DNA of 64,000 bases from Panorpa germanica (Eukaryota > Arthropoda > Insecta > Mecoptera > Panorpidae): positions 9,920,001-9,984,000 of the forward strand of contig OY783214.1 of the NCBI GenBank assembly GCA_963678705.1, read 5' to 3'. The first letter of the stretch is position 1. Each line of letters starts with the position of its first letter. The notes under the pieces were generated by a model. It made no database searches. It was given only the letters and a program-made list of their open reading frames with translations, and was not told the DNA's origin. Made by a program: the position numbers and the translations under genes. This document shows, in pieces, positions 34,017 through 47,201 of the stretch.

Positions 34017-36384
34017 TCGCAGTATAGATGATGATAAAATTCAAGTTCTGACTTATCATGTTAATAATGAAATATCAACCGCAGAATTAATTAGTAAATA
34101 TAATTAACTTTAATATAAATGAAACCTATGAATAAATTAACAGCCTGTTTATTATGAAAGCTTAACTGACTCATCATCGTACATTTTATTCAAAACTTTT
34201 GATAAATATAAAATATATATTTTTGAAAAAGATACACTTATAAAACATTAAAATAATACACGTGAACTTTCAAAAACAAACGAGAAAAATAGAAAATGAA
34301 ATGTATGTTGTTTCTCTGATTGTTGCTATATTAAAATTAATCACTTTGTAGCTATATAAATTTTTATTCAAGTGAAAACCTCGTTTAATTTATATTCCAC
34401 CATTTGGTATCTCGCTCTCAATGCGCTTCGGTGATTTCAAACATCTGTGTTTTATTGGGTTATGTTTGTATTGCTTTTTATTCACTGGTTTAATACAGGC
34501 AGCCATAACCTTTTTTTATAATGTAGAGTATTTCATAGACGAAAAAATATTTAAATATTAAAGTTACTATTAACGTTTTCGTAGAGTTTAAAAGGAGTCG
34601 TGGTCTTTCAGTATGAAAAAAACAATTACCAAAATATCATTTAGAAAAAAAGTTTATGAACGGCACCACAAGAGTTCATGGATCTTATCTAGCTGAAGAG
34701 AGCTCGGGAAAAGAGTAGTTGTGAAATAAATTTGGCGTAAGAACAAAAAAGACATAATTTAAATAAGTGAAGAAAGGGGGACAAAAAGAAGAGCATTAAA
34801 TTCGGCTCTGGACACAATCACAATTATTTAAATGAATTCATATTTCTACTAAAAAAGGTAAATGAACTCTTCGGGTTATAAGTTAGCTACAGTTTTAGGT
34901 TTTCTTATGTCAGTTTCGAGCATTTCTTTTCATTTTTTCTTTGCGCTATTTTAACATGTAGTAAATTGTTTTGCAGTGTAAGAGTCACACTTCCAACCTG
35001 TTTACAAGCTAATTCTAAGGTTTATTTTTTATTTCTCATATAGGAATTATCTAACAATGTAAGTTTTAGTAAGCTAGATTACTTCTGACTTATTACAACA
35101 TTTTCTACCTGAATTAAATACGTTATTATTGCTTAACAAATTGCTACCAATTTCAACGTCATACATGTAGGAGGATTCCTTTTTAAAGAAAAAAATACAT
35201 TTACAATTCAAAGCAACAAAAGGAAATCGTTTTACGGCGTCACTAGCATGTGCTACCCATTCCTTTCTCATCGCTGAAAACCACCGCTTAACTTTTTATC
35301 TTACAAAATTTACATCAATAAATTACTACATACCACATTTTTTTTTGTTGACCAATTTCTTGGTCGCTAAAAATTTCATAGAAACCATTTTAAAAAAATA
35401 AAAACTAACAGTTTTGTTATTCAGCTTAGCCCGCGGATTATATGTCCGCCACCGCTGTTACAGCTTTTAGGGTATTTCTGACCACAGGCCTACAACACGC
35501 GCGTAACTTATCATGTACTTGATACAACGATATCGTTAGCAAAACAATTCTAACCACGTTAACAGGTACGTATGAATAATTAACGAAAAAGTTAACAAGC
35601 TCTGTATGAATTTAAAACACATGAATAAATTAGAATCTTCAAATAAACACTTAATTTATACAATTAAATGAAATTTACGAGTATATTTAAAAAAATATAT
35701 TTTTATTTTGCTTTTGCAAATAATTGACTATTGATTTCTTTTTAAACAATTATGGTATCTCTAAAACATATAAATCACATTTGTACTATTGATTATATAT
35801 ACGAGTAAATAAATATTATTTAAAATAATTACTTTTTTAATTGGGGTGGTGTTTTTTGCTATTTTAATGGTTTAGATCAGTTTAGATATAATTGTAATGA
35901 AGTCAATTGTAAAGAATTGCTTTGTTTTGTTTAAAAATATGTATTATTTTGTAGATTCTTTTGTTTCGTTATCTGTATTGAAATGGCTTTTCGTTTTCGT
36001 TTCATATGCACGTGCAGCAACATGAAAAGATTTAGTATAATACCTCACACTATCTAAATAATTATCAATCTGAGTTAAGGAATAAATTAGACTTAAGAAA
36101 ACATGAAAGTATAAAGCGATTCTAAAAGATCGTTTTGTGGGAAAGAAGAACTATTCTGTAATTTATACTAATACCAAATCAGCATTGACCGGCAATAGAG
36201 TAATCTTTCAACCAAAAGAACATTTCATTTTAAAGTAATTGTAGTTTAGTTTGTATAAAGAACTAAGATCTATAAAGCGCCTTTGTGGTTGTATAGCATT
36301 TTTATGGTTCTAATAGCAATAAATAAGGTTACGTTAAATTTCTATGTAAATAATAAATTTTAAGTAACATACCGTTATACACAG
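34017..36384. other. AT-rich DNA, no gene seen
   Basis: 34975-35030 (TTTACAAGCTAATTCTAAGG) weakly matches the repeat fragments at 7608 and 60433. The minus-strand open frame of 65 codons at 35074 has no known domain. Confidence 0.35.
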
Positions 36385-36572
36385 TACACGAATGTTACCT
36401 TACATTCATGTAATATTTTACTTAAACAAAACGTATTTAATCTGAAAAAGTATTATTTTATAACTATTTTAAAACCCTGTATTCTCTAAAATTGTATTTT
36501 TAATGGTAAATGATACAGATAACTTTTGTTACGTTAGATAAACCTTAAATACATGTAACTGAGTTTAGCTAG
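36385..36572 (+). repeat. Repeat family R-A, internally deleted copy
   Basis: Left block TTACCTTACATTCATGTAAT, ATTTTACTTAAACAAAAC and right block GTTAGATAAACCTTAAATAC, ATGTAACTGAGTTTAGC are well kept. The middle blocks present in the 47965 copy are absent. Confidence 0.65.
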
Positions 36573-37781
36573 ATATACAAGCATATGATACAGTTAAATA
36601 CCATAGCTGTGTCATCATTAATTGTACTTCCAATTCAGTTTCAACAAAATTAGATTTTAATTTACAATAATTGGTGCGCCACTTTTAGAGTTTCGAACAT
36701 TTGAACAACTAAAAAATCAATACCTAATTTCCTTTGGGATTTAATGTAAATTAAACTTCAAATTACATTACTGAATACATTTTTTTTTCGAAGCCTACAA
36801 CAAATGTACAATTGTACATGTTCAACTACTACTGAATAAATGTTATTGAACTAAGAGTCAAAAATCAATGGATAATGAAGCAAACCACAAATTATTGTAA
36901 TAGATATATATATACATATATGTCTTGTTATATATATTTATACATATGTGAGTGTACCTATATAAATTGATACTATTGAAATTTATATCATGACACTAAA
37001 TATTATTTCTATACAAAAAGGTATATACGAGTATTCCAATTTCACAAAATAAAATAAACAGTTTTGTATCACATTTCATTTTGGGGAAGTTTTGAATCAA
37101 TTCGATATGTACGTCCTAGTGGCTTTATTATAGTGTTGCGAGAGTTGTTGATGTTCTATAACCATATATATTAAATGACTTTTGAAAGTCACCCACTTCT
37201 TGTAACCATTGCCACTAGATGTAATATTTCCAATTTAAACACGAAAACCTATTTTGCTCCTGTCTAACATTCTATATAAATATGTAAACATTATTTAATT
37301 TTTCCAAAATAACGGCTTCATAGAAAATTCAGAATAAAATTCGAGGACGTTAAAAGTATTACGATGTTTCTTTTTTCGAGTAAATCTAAATAAAATTGCG
37401 TTGCATTTTTTATTTAAATTATACTAACCTATATATTAATGCTACATGGACTTTGTATTTACAACAACAAAAATAACCAATTAAATAAAATACATTTGTT
37501 ATCTATGTATTTTGCATATATACACATTAAAAAATTAATTTACAAACAACATAATAGTTTAAAACATTTAATGCATTAGTTTTGATTATTTTAAAATGAA
37601 ATTAATGTTACTCTGCGGTTTTATTATACTAAATTAATATATACTGATAGTATTTATATAAAATTTATTTACTATACATATATATAACGTTTCTGCATGT
37701 AAATTTATTCAAGTGCTTCATATTTTCTTATTCACCATTAATTTATTGAGCCTTCTTGTCAATATATGTAGCTGTTATCTG
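36573..37781. other. AT-rich DNA, no gene seen
   Basis: Short TATATACATATATG runs near 36905-36950. No coding or repeat signal supported. Confidence 0.4.
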
Positions 37782-37851
37782 TAAATTACGTCACACTGAA
37801 GGGGAGAAAGGGGTCAGAAGCATTGTGACGTCACATGCAGTATAAAATATA
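37782..37851. repeat. ATTACGTCAC dispersed repeat, copy 3 (best preserved)
   Basis: TAAATTACGTCACACTGAAG, GGGAGAAAGGGGTCAGAAGC, ATTGTGACGTCACATGCAGT and a run-out TATAAAATATATAA. TTACGTCAC and GTGACGT form the inverted core. Confidence 0.6.
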
Positions 37852-40800
37852 TAAGAAAAGTTGTTTAAAAAAGGTAATTTCGTGAAAAAGTATAAATTTC
37901 CATGAAAATCAATATAAATAAAAATTGTGTGCCGTAATTTATAAATGACCCCAAATAGAGAAACAAGTAGAATGCATTCTAAACTATTAGAAACTTTAAA
38001 CTTGAATATATCAAATCAGATGTGAAAGAAAATACAGAATACAGAAAATGTTGCTAACAAAATAATATAAATTTGCTCCATGTACAAGTAAAAATATCAA
38101 GCGAAAACATCGCTAGATGAAACGGATATGTAAATTTTTCTCATAATGGTACAAATATATTTATATAATCGCATTAACTTATTGGAGTGTACTCTTTGGC
38201 TTTTTCACCATTATACCAGGATCTCATAAACCAGTGAGATATACAGAAGCTAGCGCCATTAAAGTCGTATATTCAAATAAATAGTAGATGAAAAAGATAT
38301 TTGGATAACGAATAGTATGGACTGACTTCCACAGCGACAAGCAAGAACCGAGAATCTACTGGAGATGTTTTATACAAAATATTGAGTCATTTTTAGAAAA
38401 TCTTTATGCGAATCATATATAAAGTATGTGGTATATATATCAACGAATGAATTCATGTATGTTTGGTTGCCTGAAGTATTATTGTAAGGAGTAACGATAC
38501 AAATAAAAATTCAATGTAAAATTTTGAAACTGATTTACTAATTTTACTTGTTTTTGTTAAATATTATTTTCATTTACACTTTCCACTAATCGATTTTTAT
38601 GATTTTTTTTACATCTAAACTAATGTAAAATCTCCGTAACATTATATTTTGTCTTATTACTATAAGCTGTTGTATATATCTGTTGTAGCTCGTCACACGT
38701 CAAGTATGCTAACTACGCACACACAAGTATACTTTATTTATTGATTTGTTTACAATACTGGTACCTTTATCTATATTCAGGCCTTTCTTTACCATGTTAT
38801 CACGATTTAGTCGCTGCAGGCCTAGATCAACTCATTTACATATATGTAAGTTAATAATAAATTTTGACACATGTCTTCCACAGGGTTAAGTCATGTATAT
38901 TTCAATAGAATATGAAAATTCTCGTGATAATTTGAGGTTAGGTTACCACGTTGACCGAACAAGACGTGTTAGAGGTGTGAGCCACGTGTGGTGGTGGTGC
39001 TGGTGGCGTTTTGACACGTTTTATAATATTTCGTTTCATTTAAAAATAATTTTTTTGAGACTTTTTTATATTTATATCTGAATAAATACAAAATGTAAAT
39101 TAAAAAATTAAAAAGTTAAAAAATACATTGAAAAAAGAACCTGGTAATATTTTGCATAAACTTTAAACTGAACGGAATTGTGAAAGTAAGCGGAATTCGG
39201 ATTTTTGATTAAGTAATCTTTTTTTTAATTACCCATCAATATACAATCAATTTCATCAATCAATTTTAATTTAATAGCAGTAAATTTGTTATGTAAAATA
39301 TGTGCTCTCGCTAAATTATGACATTTACACTTAATTGGAATTAATTTTAATTAGTTGTCATTTAAATGGAATTCAGCTTTTTTAAATATTAACATTAATC
39401 TTATAGCGTCCAATATTGATAATAGAATAGTTAATCATTCCAGTGTGACATATAGTTGTTCTGTTGTGTACCTGAAGATGGCACCGGACTTGAGGTTGAA
39501 AGCTTAGCTAAGTAATGGTGTTAATTATTTTTCTTTTTCATTTAAATTATTATAATCCTACAACATAGTAAATAATAGGCTATTCTAAATATTAATATCA
39601 ATATCTATGTATACTAGTATACATACTCGTATGTATGGAGATAAGGAATACACATTTACAAACTCTTACACAAGTGATCTTACCTCCTACAGAACGTGGT
39701 TAATCAACAAAAGCTTAACACTTATTACACGAAGTCTAGACAAGTTCCGCAGCACAAGAATTTTCAGAAAACTTAAGAACTGATCTTTACACGTTACCTT
39801 AACTAATTCTCAATTCAAAATTCAAGTGAACTTCAAATTTGTAGAAGCTATAATCTAGTTTGTGAACTATATACGTACATTAACTTAAACGCTGTCGATA
39901 ACAAAGGAGTCGATGTTGAACTAGTTGCATATAATCCAGGGATGGTCTGGAATGCTTTGCAATACTCCTATATTGCGAACAGAGTTTGCACAACAAATAG
40001 ACAAAAGAATATTTTAAAGTACAAATATTTTATCCATGGATATGTCGTAATATTTATAACAAGTACAATGTACATATTGTTACAGCTGCAACAAAACATC
40101 CTGAAATAGTTCTATTATTTCGAAATTTTTTACTTTTGTTTTTCGTTTATTAATACTTGACCACTTGATGAAACAGAGACAGAAATAGAGTGAGAGAGAG
40201 AAAACATAAACTATGTCATATTAGAAACAAGGTATTCATGTTGATGTATCAGTAAAAGCTGACTAATTTAAATGTGTTGCCATTTTGCATTCGAAGCAAT
40301 ATAGTAGAGCTTCTGATGAACAAAATGTGTAAGATTGAGTAGTAGTAGTAGTAGCTAGCTTGACGAGGCGGCCATTTTCCAGGTATCAGGTAATCAAGGT
40401 TTATGTCTCACTCACTCTCACTCACACTCGCACGGATAATGCCCTCTTCCTCATACTCATACTCGTACAAGAATTAAAATTGGGTCTAGGAGATGTTCGG
40501 CCCCTTGGATCGGTCTTCTCTCTTGTAAAACGTTTTAAAACAGTTGTCTCGCTAACAAATATATAAAAATGGACCATCAGACTATAAGTGAGTTTAAGTA
40601 ATGTTTTTGTCAGCTTTAAAGCGTCTGCAAGATAATACAAGGTATTACAAGACGACTGTTTAACGTGATAATCCAAATTACGTTATGAAATTAATGCCAA
40701 AATATAAATAAATGACTTCCGTTACAGTAAAGGTTTAGAATTTCATGTATATTTATATTATGGTATGATTTTTTAACTAAAGACAAATAGATCAAAACCA

Positions 40801-41273
40801 GAGAATTTATTTTTGATCTGACTATAAGCGAACCGCATCAATAATCTAAGAAATCTAATAATTAATTTTGAACAGAGCGAGTATGAATGAAAAATAGTCT
40901 ACTATAAGAAAAAATCTTTGTGATATGTTACTATTCTATTATTAAAAACGTGAAATTATTCTCTTGTGAATTAAAAACCTGACAAATTCATTTAGTATTA
41001 TACATAATGAGGATACGTTATTTAATTAAACTTATGTGTTATGTAATTACCAGGCAAGCTTCCGTTAAGCCGCGTCGAGGCCAACGCGTTTCGCATGCGG
41101 CAAGTAATATCGTATCGTACGGAGCGGTACGAGACAACCAAACCCGTTAGAATAATAATCTTGCCAGTATGCGGTAAAAACTTTCATCCGCGCATATGAA
41201 AACTTGCAAGCAATTATATTTAAATTTATGTATAATATGATTAGAAAGGGGATGCGTAACTGGTACCGTAGAT
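37852..41273. other. AT-rich DNA with small tandem repeats
   Basis: (AGT)n at 40339-40353 and CTCACTCAC-type repeats at 40407-40435, separated by GGCGGCCATTTTCCAG (YY1-like core) followed by GTATCA. CCTGAAGATGGCACCGG near 39472 is like a motif that recurs next to some retroelement 3' ends, but nothing else supports one here. No gene called. Confidence 0.3.
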
Positions 41274-41652
41274 CAGTGGTGCGCAACCTAATGATTACGA
41301 ACCACAAGATATAGAATATCAGACAACTTATAAACTCTTAGGTTTCATTCTTATTTACTGCTTTAGTTTTATCTTTTATTTTTATTTTTTGAATTCAATA
41401 AAACGCTTGAGTTTTAATCAGAGTTGTATCACAGAACTGCGCTTGGAGTCGCTTCAAATTTTCACTCGATTTCACACCTTCATTGGCGATGGCGTTGCGC
41501 AACAGACGCTGGTACTTTTTGTTCACGCCGATTTTCCTATCCGCTACACTGCTTACGACTCACATATATTATTAGTATTAATATATATTAAATTACAAAC
41601 TTAGAAAACTAGGTGGAAATGCTACTTTACAATCTAATCTTGTACGCCACTG
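41274..41652. mobile_element. Possible element bounded by CAGTGGTGCGCAAC-type ends
   Basis: CAGTGGTGCGCAAC at 41274 and the reverse complement of the right end, CAGTGGCGTACAAG at 41652, agree at most positions as hAT-like ends would. The 8 bp flanks CCGTAGAT and TCTTAAAT do not match well. The interior holds a mariner-type domain remnant, which argues against a simple hAT element, so these ends may be fortuitous. Confidence 0.25.
41395..41559 (-). mobile_element. Mariner-type transposase N-terminal HTH remnant
   Basis: Minus-strand frame of 54 codons without its own ATG, between a TGA upstream (41560-41562) and a TGA at 41395-41397. It reads VNKKYQRLLRNAIANEGVKS, SENLKRLQAQFCDTTLIKTQ, AFY. 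The core EGVKSSENLKRLQAQF then D-x-TL-x-x-TQ matches the helix-turn-helix (HTH_48 / Mos1-type) at the start of mariner transposases and their relatives, typically EGVKPSEIHRRLQAQYG..TLS..Q..W. The conserved tryptophan position is lost just before the stop. Its codons are richer in G+C than the surroundings. The catalytic DDD domain is absent, so this is a fossil fragment. The plus-strand frame at 41389-41604 is its antisense shadow. Confidence 0.7.
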
Positions 41653-43294
41653 TCTTAAATGTTACAACAATGTACTATTTTATATATAAAATGAATGTTC
41701 TTTTCTTTTGTTTTTTAAATTAAGTTTAAATAATATAATAATAAGATAAAGAAATATACAAATCATAAAATATGCCTGCAACAACATGTATATTAAAAAG
41801 GGAACTGCGCGAGAATGGAAAAATATAAGAAAAACTCGTTGACAGTAAAAATGTACTATGTAGTACTATGACGTAATAATTTATTCATTAAGTCTTTGAT
41901 CTTATATTCGTTTAACTTTTTTGTATTTACATTAGAGCATATTATAATAACCAAGATCATTTATTCTATGTTACTTATATTACTGCCGCCTTCTCAGTAA
42001 ACATTTGGTTGAAGTCACTTTGACATTATATTGAAGATGCGTATGAATTTTTTGTAATGAAACAATTCAATTTGATTTTACTCGTCGGAAATGTCAGTGA
42101 TATGAACTACAAATGGCAAAATCACTTCACCTGGCTTCACAACCTAATATTGAATGAAGTTGCAAATAAACCATTAAAGTGTAACAGAGAAAGATATATC
42201 TTGTTTCTTTTTCTGTTACATTCTCGTGAAATGATTGTGGAATTTTGTCTTTACTAAAATAAATATTATCAAATGTAAAAGAGACAACAACTATATCTCC
42301 ATTTAATTGTATGGTGTTAGAAAGAGAAAGAATATTGTTATGTTCAGAAAAATGTTAAGAGGATTCCCTTCCGATTCATTTCTCTTTCACGGACCTGTGG
42401 ACGTTTAACTACACACAAACTGCACCAAAAATTAATGCATAAAATTTCACAGAAATATACTAAATATGTCTATGCTACAAAAAATGTAAAAACTATATAA
42501 ATATATAAAATAATGAAACATCATTTTATGAATAATATGAATCCGAAAACAAAGTATTGAAAACATTTATTAAATTCTAAAAATGTTTTCAACGTTTTGA
42601 TGAAAACTCGAACATAATTGAATTTAATAAAAAAAATTATAAATGTTTCAATAGGGAAATGCATTAATCATACTTTTAATTTCGTAATTATTTAAGTTAA
42701 TACAAAACATTTATCTCTGATATCCCATTATTGAGTTTGAACCCAAAACCTTTAATTTCCAATTTGTTCGCAAAACAGTTTTTCATCGTTTTAATCACAG
42801 TTCATTAATCTTGTAAATTCTCATTCCCTCTCCTACTCTAAAACCCGCTCCCTCCACCCTCTCTCGCTCTCTTGAAAATTACCCAGTTAACTCCAAAAAT
42901 ACATTTTATGTAAAAAGAAAAAAATAGATCCGCGTGGTTAAAACGGTCATCAAGTTTTCTACAGTACTCAATTTTTCTTTTAAAATTAAAACGACATGAT
43001 GACGTACTTATTATATATTAATAAAACCATCAGTTTCTCGGAAGGGAAACCGGAAAAGTGGAAAATATACATAGGAAGCTTTTACGAAGCGATGCCCTTA
43101 CAGCTGTACTACGAGAATGGATCCTAGGATCATTAACTTAATAATTAAAAGTTTTAAAAAACAGGCGCCTGACAGCCACGCTAATTTATACGCGCAACGC
43201 TTGCTCGATTTTAATCTTTATAAATTTGTGTGTTCAGGGGGTTAAATATGAGTATTGCACGGGTATGACGGACGTGATAAAGGCGCCTTAACAC
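41653..43294. other. AT-rich DNA with a pyrimidine tract
   Basis: 42822-42876 is almost pure pyrimidine (CTCATTCCCTCTCCTACTC and CTCTCTCGCTCTC). No intron-exon structure could be attached to it. No gene called. Confidence 0.35.
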
Positions 43295-43610
43295 ATGATG
43301 CCTTGTGAGAGAATATATGAGGGGCAACTTACAGTTGTGACATTACTGATGCTAATTTATTTAAAATTTTATTGGGGCACATATGAGATTTCTTTTTCGG
43401 AAAATTTTCTTTCTGTTTTATGTAACTTTGTGTTTTCAAAGACAAAGCTAATCTTTTTTATATATAAAAGTTCAGCCAGCGTATGTTTGTGCTCGCAAAA
43501 CTCGAAAAGTAGTCGGTCGATTGACTTGAAATTTTGACACAGCGTTGGCATTAGATTCGCATATGCGTGTGAATATATTTCTTTCCAGTTGATCGTCGTC
43601 TGTGTTGTGT
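43295..43610. repeat. Possible dispersed-repeat remnant
   Basis: TATAAAAGTTCAGCCAGCGT followed by GCAAAACTCGAAAAGTAGTC and TTGACTTGAAATTTTGACAC resembles a phrase repeated in many insect transposon untranslated regions (cell-like GTATGTTTGT..CGAAAAACT). There is no second copy in this window, so the assignment rests on memory of style only. Confidence 0.25.
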
Positions 43611-43909
43611 GTGTATCTTTTACTCACCTAGCCATTCATTTCATATCAGTTAGCTAGCTTAACTTAATTTAAATGCATTACATTTAAAACGAGAATTATC
43701 TCCTTTTGAAAAATTCCTTTCACAATACTTGTGAATAACATTTCTAAAAGTCTGTTGATTTATTTCGGTTAACATTTGAATCACCCTGCAGCACACAATG
43801 AAATTGCAAGTTAGACGAAAGCCCTTAGTCACGAAATCCATTAAAATATACATAGCTTAATTTTGTAACATATGGTTTTAATTGTGGAACACAATTCTGT
43901 GTTTAACGA

Positions 43910-43976
43910 TTTCTACTAAAGAAGTTCTATTGTTCCAAACGCAAAGGATTCTATTTCAAGTAGAACTTCTTCAGAA
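43910..43976. repeat. Imperfect hairpin
   Basis: AGAAGTTCTA (43920-43929) pairs perfectly with TAGAACTTCT (43961-43970), and outer TTTCT / AGAAA extend the stem beyond a small bulge, around a loop of about 31 bp. Confidence 0.5.
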
Positions 43977-44569
43977 ATGCACTTAAAAAATCAGAAATCA
44001 AAAACTTTGAACTAATGTTTTCTTTAATGTGGTTACAAATACGCCAGTTTATTAGACAACACTTTATACATACAAATATATAATATTCGCTATATTTACG
44101 TGCTGTAGTATTACAGGGTTTAAATGCTTGCTAATTGTATGTTTACTTCGATGAAACTAAAAATATTCATATTTCACTAAGAGATTTTTAAAGTCTGCTA
44201 TAAATTAAATGTTTTTGCTATACGGGTATACCACTTACAATCAGATATCAACTATTATAGTTTAAAAGGTCTAGATAAGTTGAAAGATAAGTCGAGTGTT
44301 GCTTGTAGTATTTCACAACACATACTTAACCAAAATACTTGTATATTTGTATTCAATACCAAATCACAGATTTTACAGCTGACAAAATAGAATCAACAAA
44401 ATGTATTTTTTTTCTGAATGTCTGAATCTGATATGGAGCTCTATACAACGTGATAAAGTACTTATATATAACAACAAACTCGTATTTTATTTCGAGACGT
44501 CTACGAATTTTACAAACGAAAAACTTATACTTATTCATTGCTATATTACACTGGTGAGTCTACCAACTG
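43977..44569. other. AT-rich DNA, no gene seen
   Basis: Overlapping open frames of 61-64 codons on both strands at 44353-44595 are at chance length. Confidence 0.4.
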
Positions 44570-44572
44570 TAA

Positions 44573-44851
44573 GGCCCCCCGCACACAAGTCGTAAATATA
44601 GAATTTTTAACAATAGCATAATAGGAGATTTGATTGTATCGCATTGGTATGTATTTAATTACTTTTGAATAGTATTTGTGCACATCTGCAACCAAGCATG
44701 CCCTGCGACCGAGAAAAATAGTCGCTTAAAACCAGTTTAGTTTCGTTCGTGTCGTGTGTTTTCTCTCACTCGTATACACGTGTGTTCTCTCACTAACAAC
44801 ACAGTTCCATTCTCATTCCGTTCGGGCAGATCGGTTTGCAATCAGTCGGCC
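44573..44851 (+). mobile_element. PIF/Harbinger-type MITE, copy 2 (279 bp)
   Basis: Opposite orientation to copy 1 at 1453-1798 and clearly similar across its length: AACAATAGCATAATAGGAGA, TTTGAATAGTATTTGTGCAC, AACCAAGCATGCCC, TTTCGTTCGTGTCGTGTGTT, then GATCGGTTTGCAATCAGTCG. Starts GGCCCCCCGCACACAAGTCG and ends GGCC, with TAA on both sides (44570-44572 and 44852-44854). Relative to copy 1 it lacks parts of the right TIR and an internal segment. Confidence 0.7.
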
Positions 44852-44854
44852 TAA

Positions 44855-45706
44855 CTTGTAAGTGTTTTAGTACAACGTCATAGAATCCTTCAACTTTCTT
44901 CAATTTTTATTTATCGGCATCCCAAAATTTTTGTCCAGTTATCACAGGTCTATAGCTTAACTTGGTTTCAGGATCAATGTCTCAACTCTCTCGACTACCA
45001 AACCTTTTGAACATTTTCAAAAAACATTTATTAATATTACCCAGGTACTTCTATCGGAAGTAACAAAATAATAATGCATATACCATGCACTTAAATGCAA
45101 TACACAGCTTTACAAAACTCAACTAAATACAAACAAAACAAAAGTTTCTTCTTTTTGTTAAAAGTTTATGACATAATAAGTTTCTAGTAGTTGCAAATAG
45201 TATTCCGCAGACAGAACCTCATTTCATACTAAAAGCCTTACTGGTTGATATAGGGGTATATATAGACCTTAACTAAGGTCAAAAACAAGAAGACTAATAT
45301 GTCTGAAGCATAAATGAAACCACAATTAGATTTTGAGCTGTATAAGCAGTGCTTGAAATGGATTTATTCATGCAAACATCAAAGATGAATTAGATCGTTG
45401 ATTAATGCTTGAAATACTTAGATTTATAATGAAATTATAGTTACAGAATAGTAGTTATGTTTTTGATAATATCGACAAAGAGATTTATCAAAGAATATGA
45501 AGGAAAATTCGACCGACAGTCAAATAGTAAGTAGGTAGATCGTTGCAACTTTACAATGAATTAAACCAAAAAATATCAGTGTTGTATATTTACCAATTTT
45601 ATAAAATTGTAAAACCGAGTCCGAATAACACTTGTCAAGCGATTACTTTTCTTAAACGGTATTTTTCCTATCAAAAATCAATGCTTTATTAACACACGCA
45701 ATTCAG
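44855..45706. other. AT-rich DNA, no gene seen
   Basis: Nothing supported. Confidence 0.4.
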
Positions 45707-45835
45707 TAAACTAATGGTCGGAATGTTATGAAATTTTAATAGATATCTTTTGAAAGTTGGTACTTCTATACGTCATCCTACCAACTTATTGAGTGATGTG
45801 ATATTTGCTATGTTATGTAAAATATTAAAAGACTG
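45707..45835 (+). repeat. Dispersed repeat R-C, copy 2
   Basis: Same orientation as 14074-14225: AAACTAATGGTCGGAATGTT, ATGAAATTTTAATAGATATC, TTTGAAAGTTGGTACTTCT and GTGATGTGATATTTGCTATG. Confidence 0.6.
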
Positions 45836-46605
45836 TTTGCTTTTCAAATCTAATTTTATAAAACGGTAATAAATAGTAATAGTCTGAATTGTAAGAATGA
45901 TTAAATTATTTTTAATTTAAAATTTGACATAATATTTTAATATGCTTCCGTAAACGATCTCTGCATAAACGAATAATGGAATCAAATATTAAACAAAAGA
46001 TTAAGAAAGCTCATTATTCCGATATTAAAAACCTAAAATAAAAAAGCCATTAATTCAAGTTGAATCCCTAATATTATTTTAAAGACATAGACGATTTACG
46101 CAAATATTTTCCTGGCTCGTAATACATTTCCTTTACGTATTGATTTTCCCGTTACACACAGCTTAAATAAAACATACTTTACGATTTTCTTTTTTAATTT
46201 CCAAATGAAATTATTTTTGAAGATTTTAAATTCCCCTTATTCGTTGTATAATACGCTCTAAAGTACTTTTAATAATGTCTGTAGGGTGCTGGGTGATTTA
46301 AGGGTATCTGGTATCATTTCCTTTGAGTTTCCCGGATTGACACCATGAGTACATAGGCGTCACCTTTTCTAAACAGTAATCAAAGGAAGTTTCCCTTATT
46401 TAGAATGCATGATTTCACATTATTTTCTATACATATTAAAAAAAAAGTAATTTTCGTTGAAAAAATGTATTAAACATAAAAGTCTGGCTAACACCTTGAA
46501 TAATTACGTACGCATTATACCATATACATTTACATATATAGCATATGCAGGGGATTTAAACCTTTTTTAAAAAGCCGCAGATTTTAGATTTACTACTTTA
46601 ATATG
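45836..46605. other. AT-rich DNA, no gene seen
   Basis: Nothing supported. Confidence 0.4.
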
Positions 46606-46613
46606 ATATTAAA

Positions 46614-47193
46614 CAGAGATGTGCGTTTTTCAAATACATATACTCAAAATGCAAATACAAAATAGTAAATACCTATTTTGTATTTAAATAACTTTTAAGA
46701 GTATAGAATTTTAGATTTTATTAGAAAACTTTTACCAACCTATTTCCTATTTGGAAAATACAAAATACTTTTTCCATTTTTGTTACTTCATAGTGTTGAT
46801 CAGTAAATATTATTTTTTGAATATAAACTTAAAACCTAACCCTGATCTAAACAATTTTGTCTTAATACCCCTATATGCGACATTCAACATTTACCCTTAC
46901 TTTTGCTATTTTTAAAACTTCTAGATAGTATTTTTATGAAACAAAAATGTTTCAAAACGAAGTCAGTCATTATCAAAGAGAATTCTCAGAATTATTAAAA
47001 CAAATAACATTTATATTAGTAACATAAAGAGTATTCTATTTTCTCAAAAGAATTTTTAAAATACGTATCTTGAATTTTGTATTTAAATACTAACATGAAA
47101 TAAATTTTTTATTTTGTATTTGAAATAGGAAAATAACGAAGTATTTGCATTTTGTATTTAATTGCATTTGAAAAGCATTTGTGGACATCTCTG
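46614..47193. mobile_element. Non-autonomous hAT element, 580 bp, perfect 8 bp duplication
   Basis: Begins CAGAGATGTGCGTTTTTCAA and ends GCATTTGTGGACATCTCTG, giving the inverted end CAGAGATGTsC. The subterminal zones are full of CAAAATAC / GTATTTTG-type words (AAATGCAAATACAAAATAG on the left, TTTGCATTTTGTATTTAATT on the right), a pattern typical of one large hAT group. The octamer ATATTAAA is identical on both sides (46606-46613 and 47194-47201). The interior has no transposase frame, so it moved using a transposase supplied in trans. The 60-codon open frame starting at 47152 crosses the element edge and is not a gene. Confidence 0.9.
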
Positions 47194-47201
47194 ATATTAA
47201 A

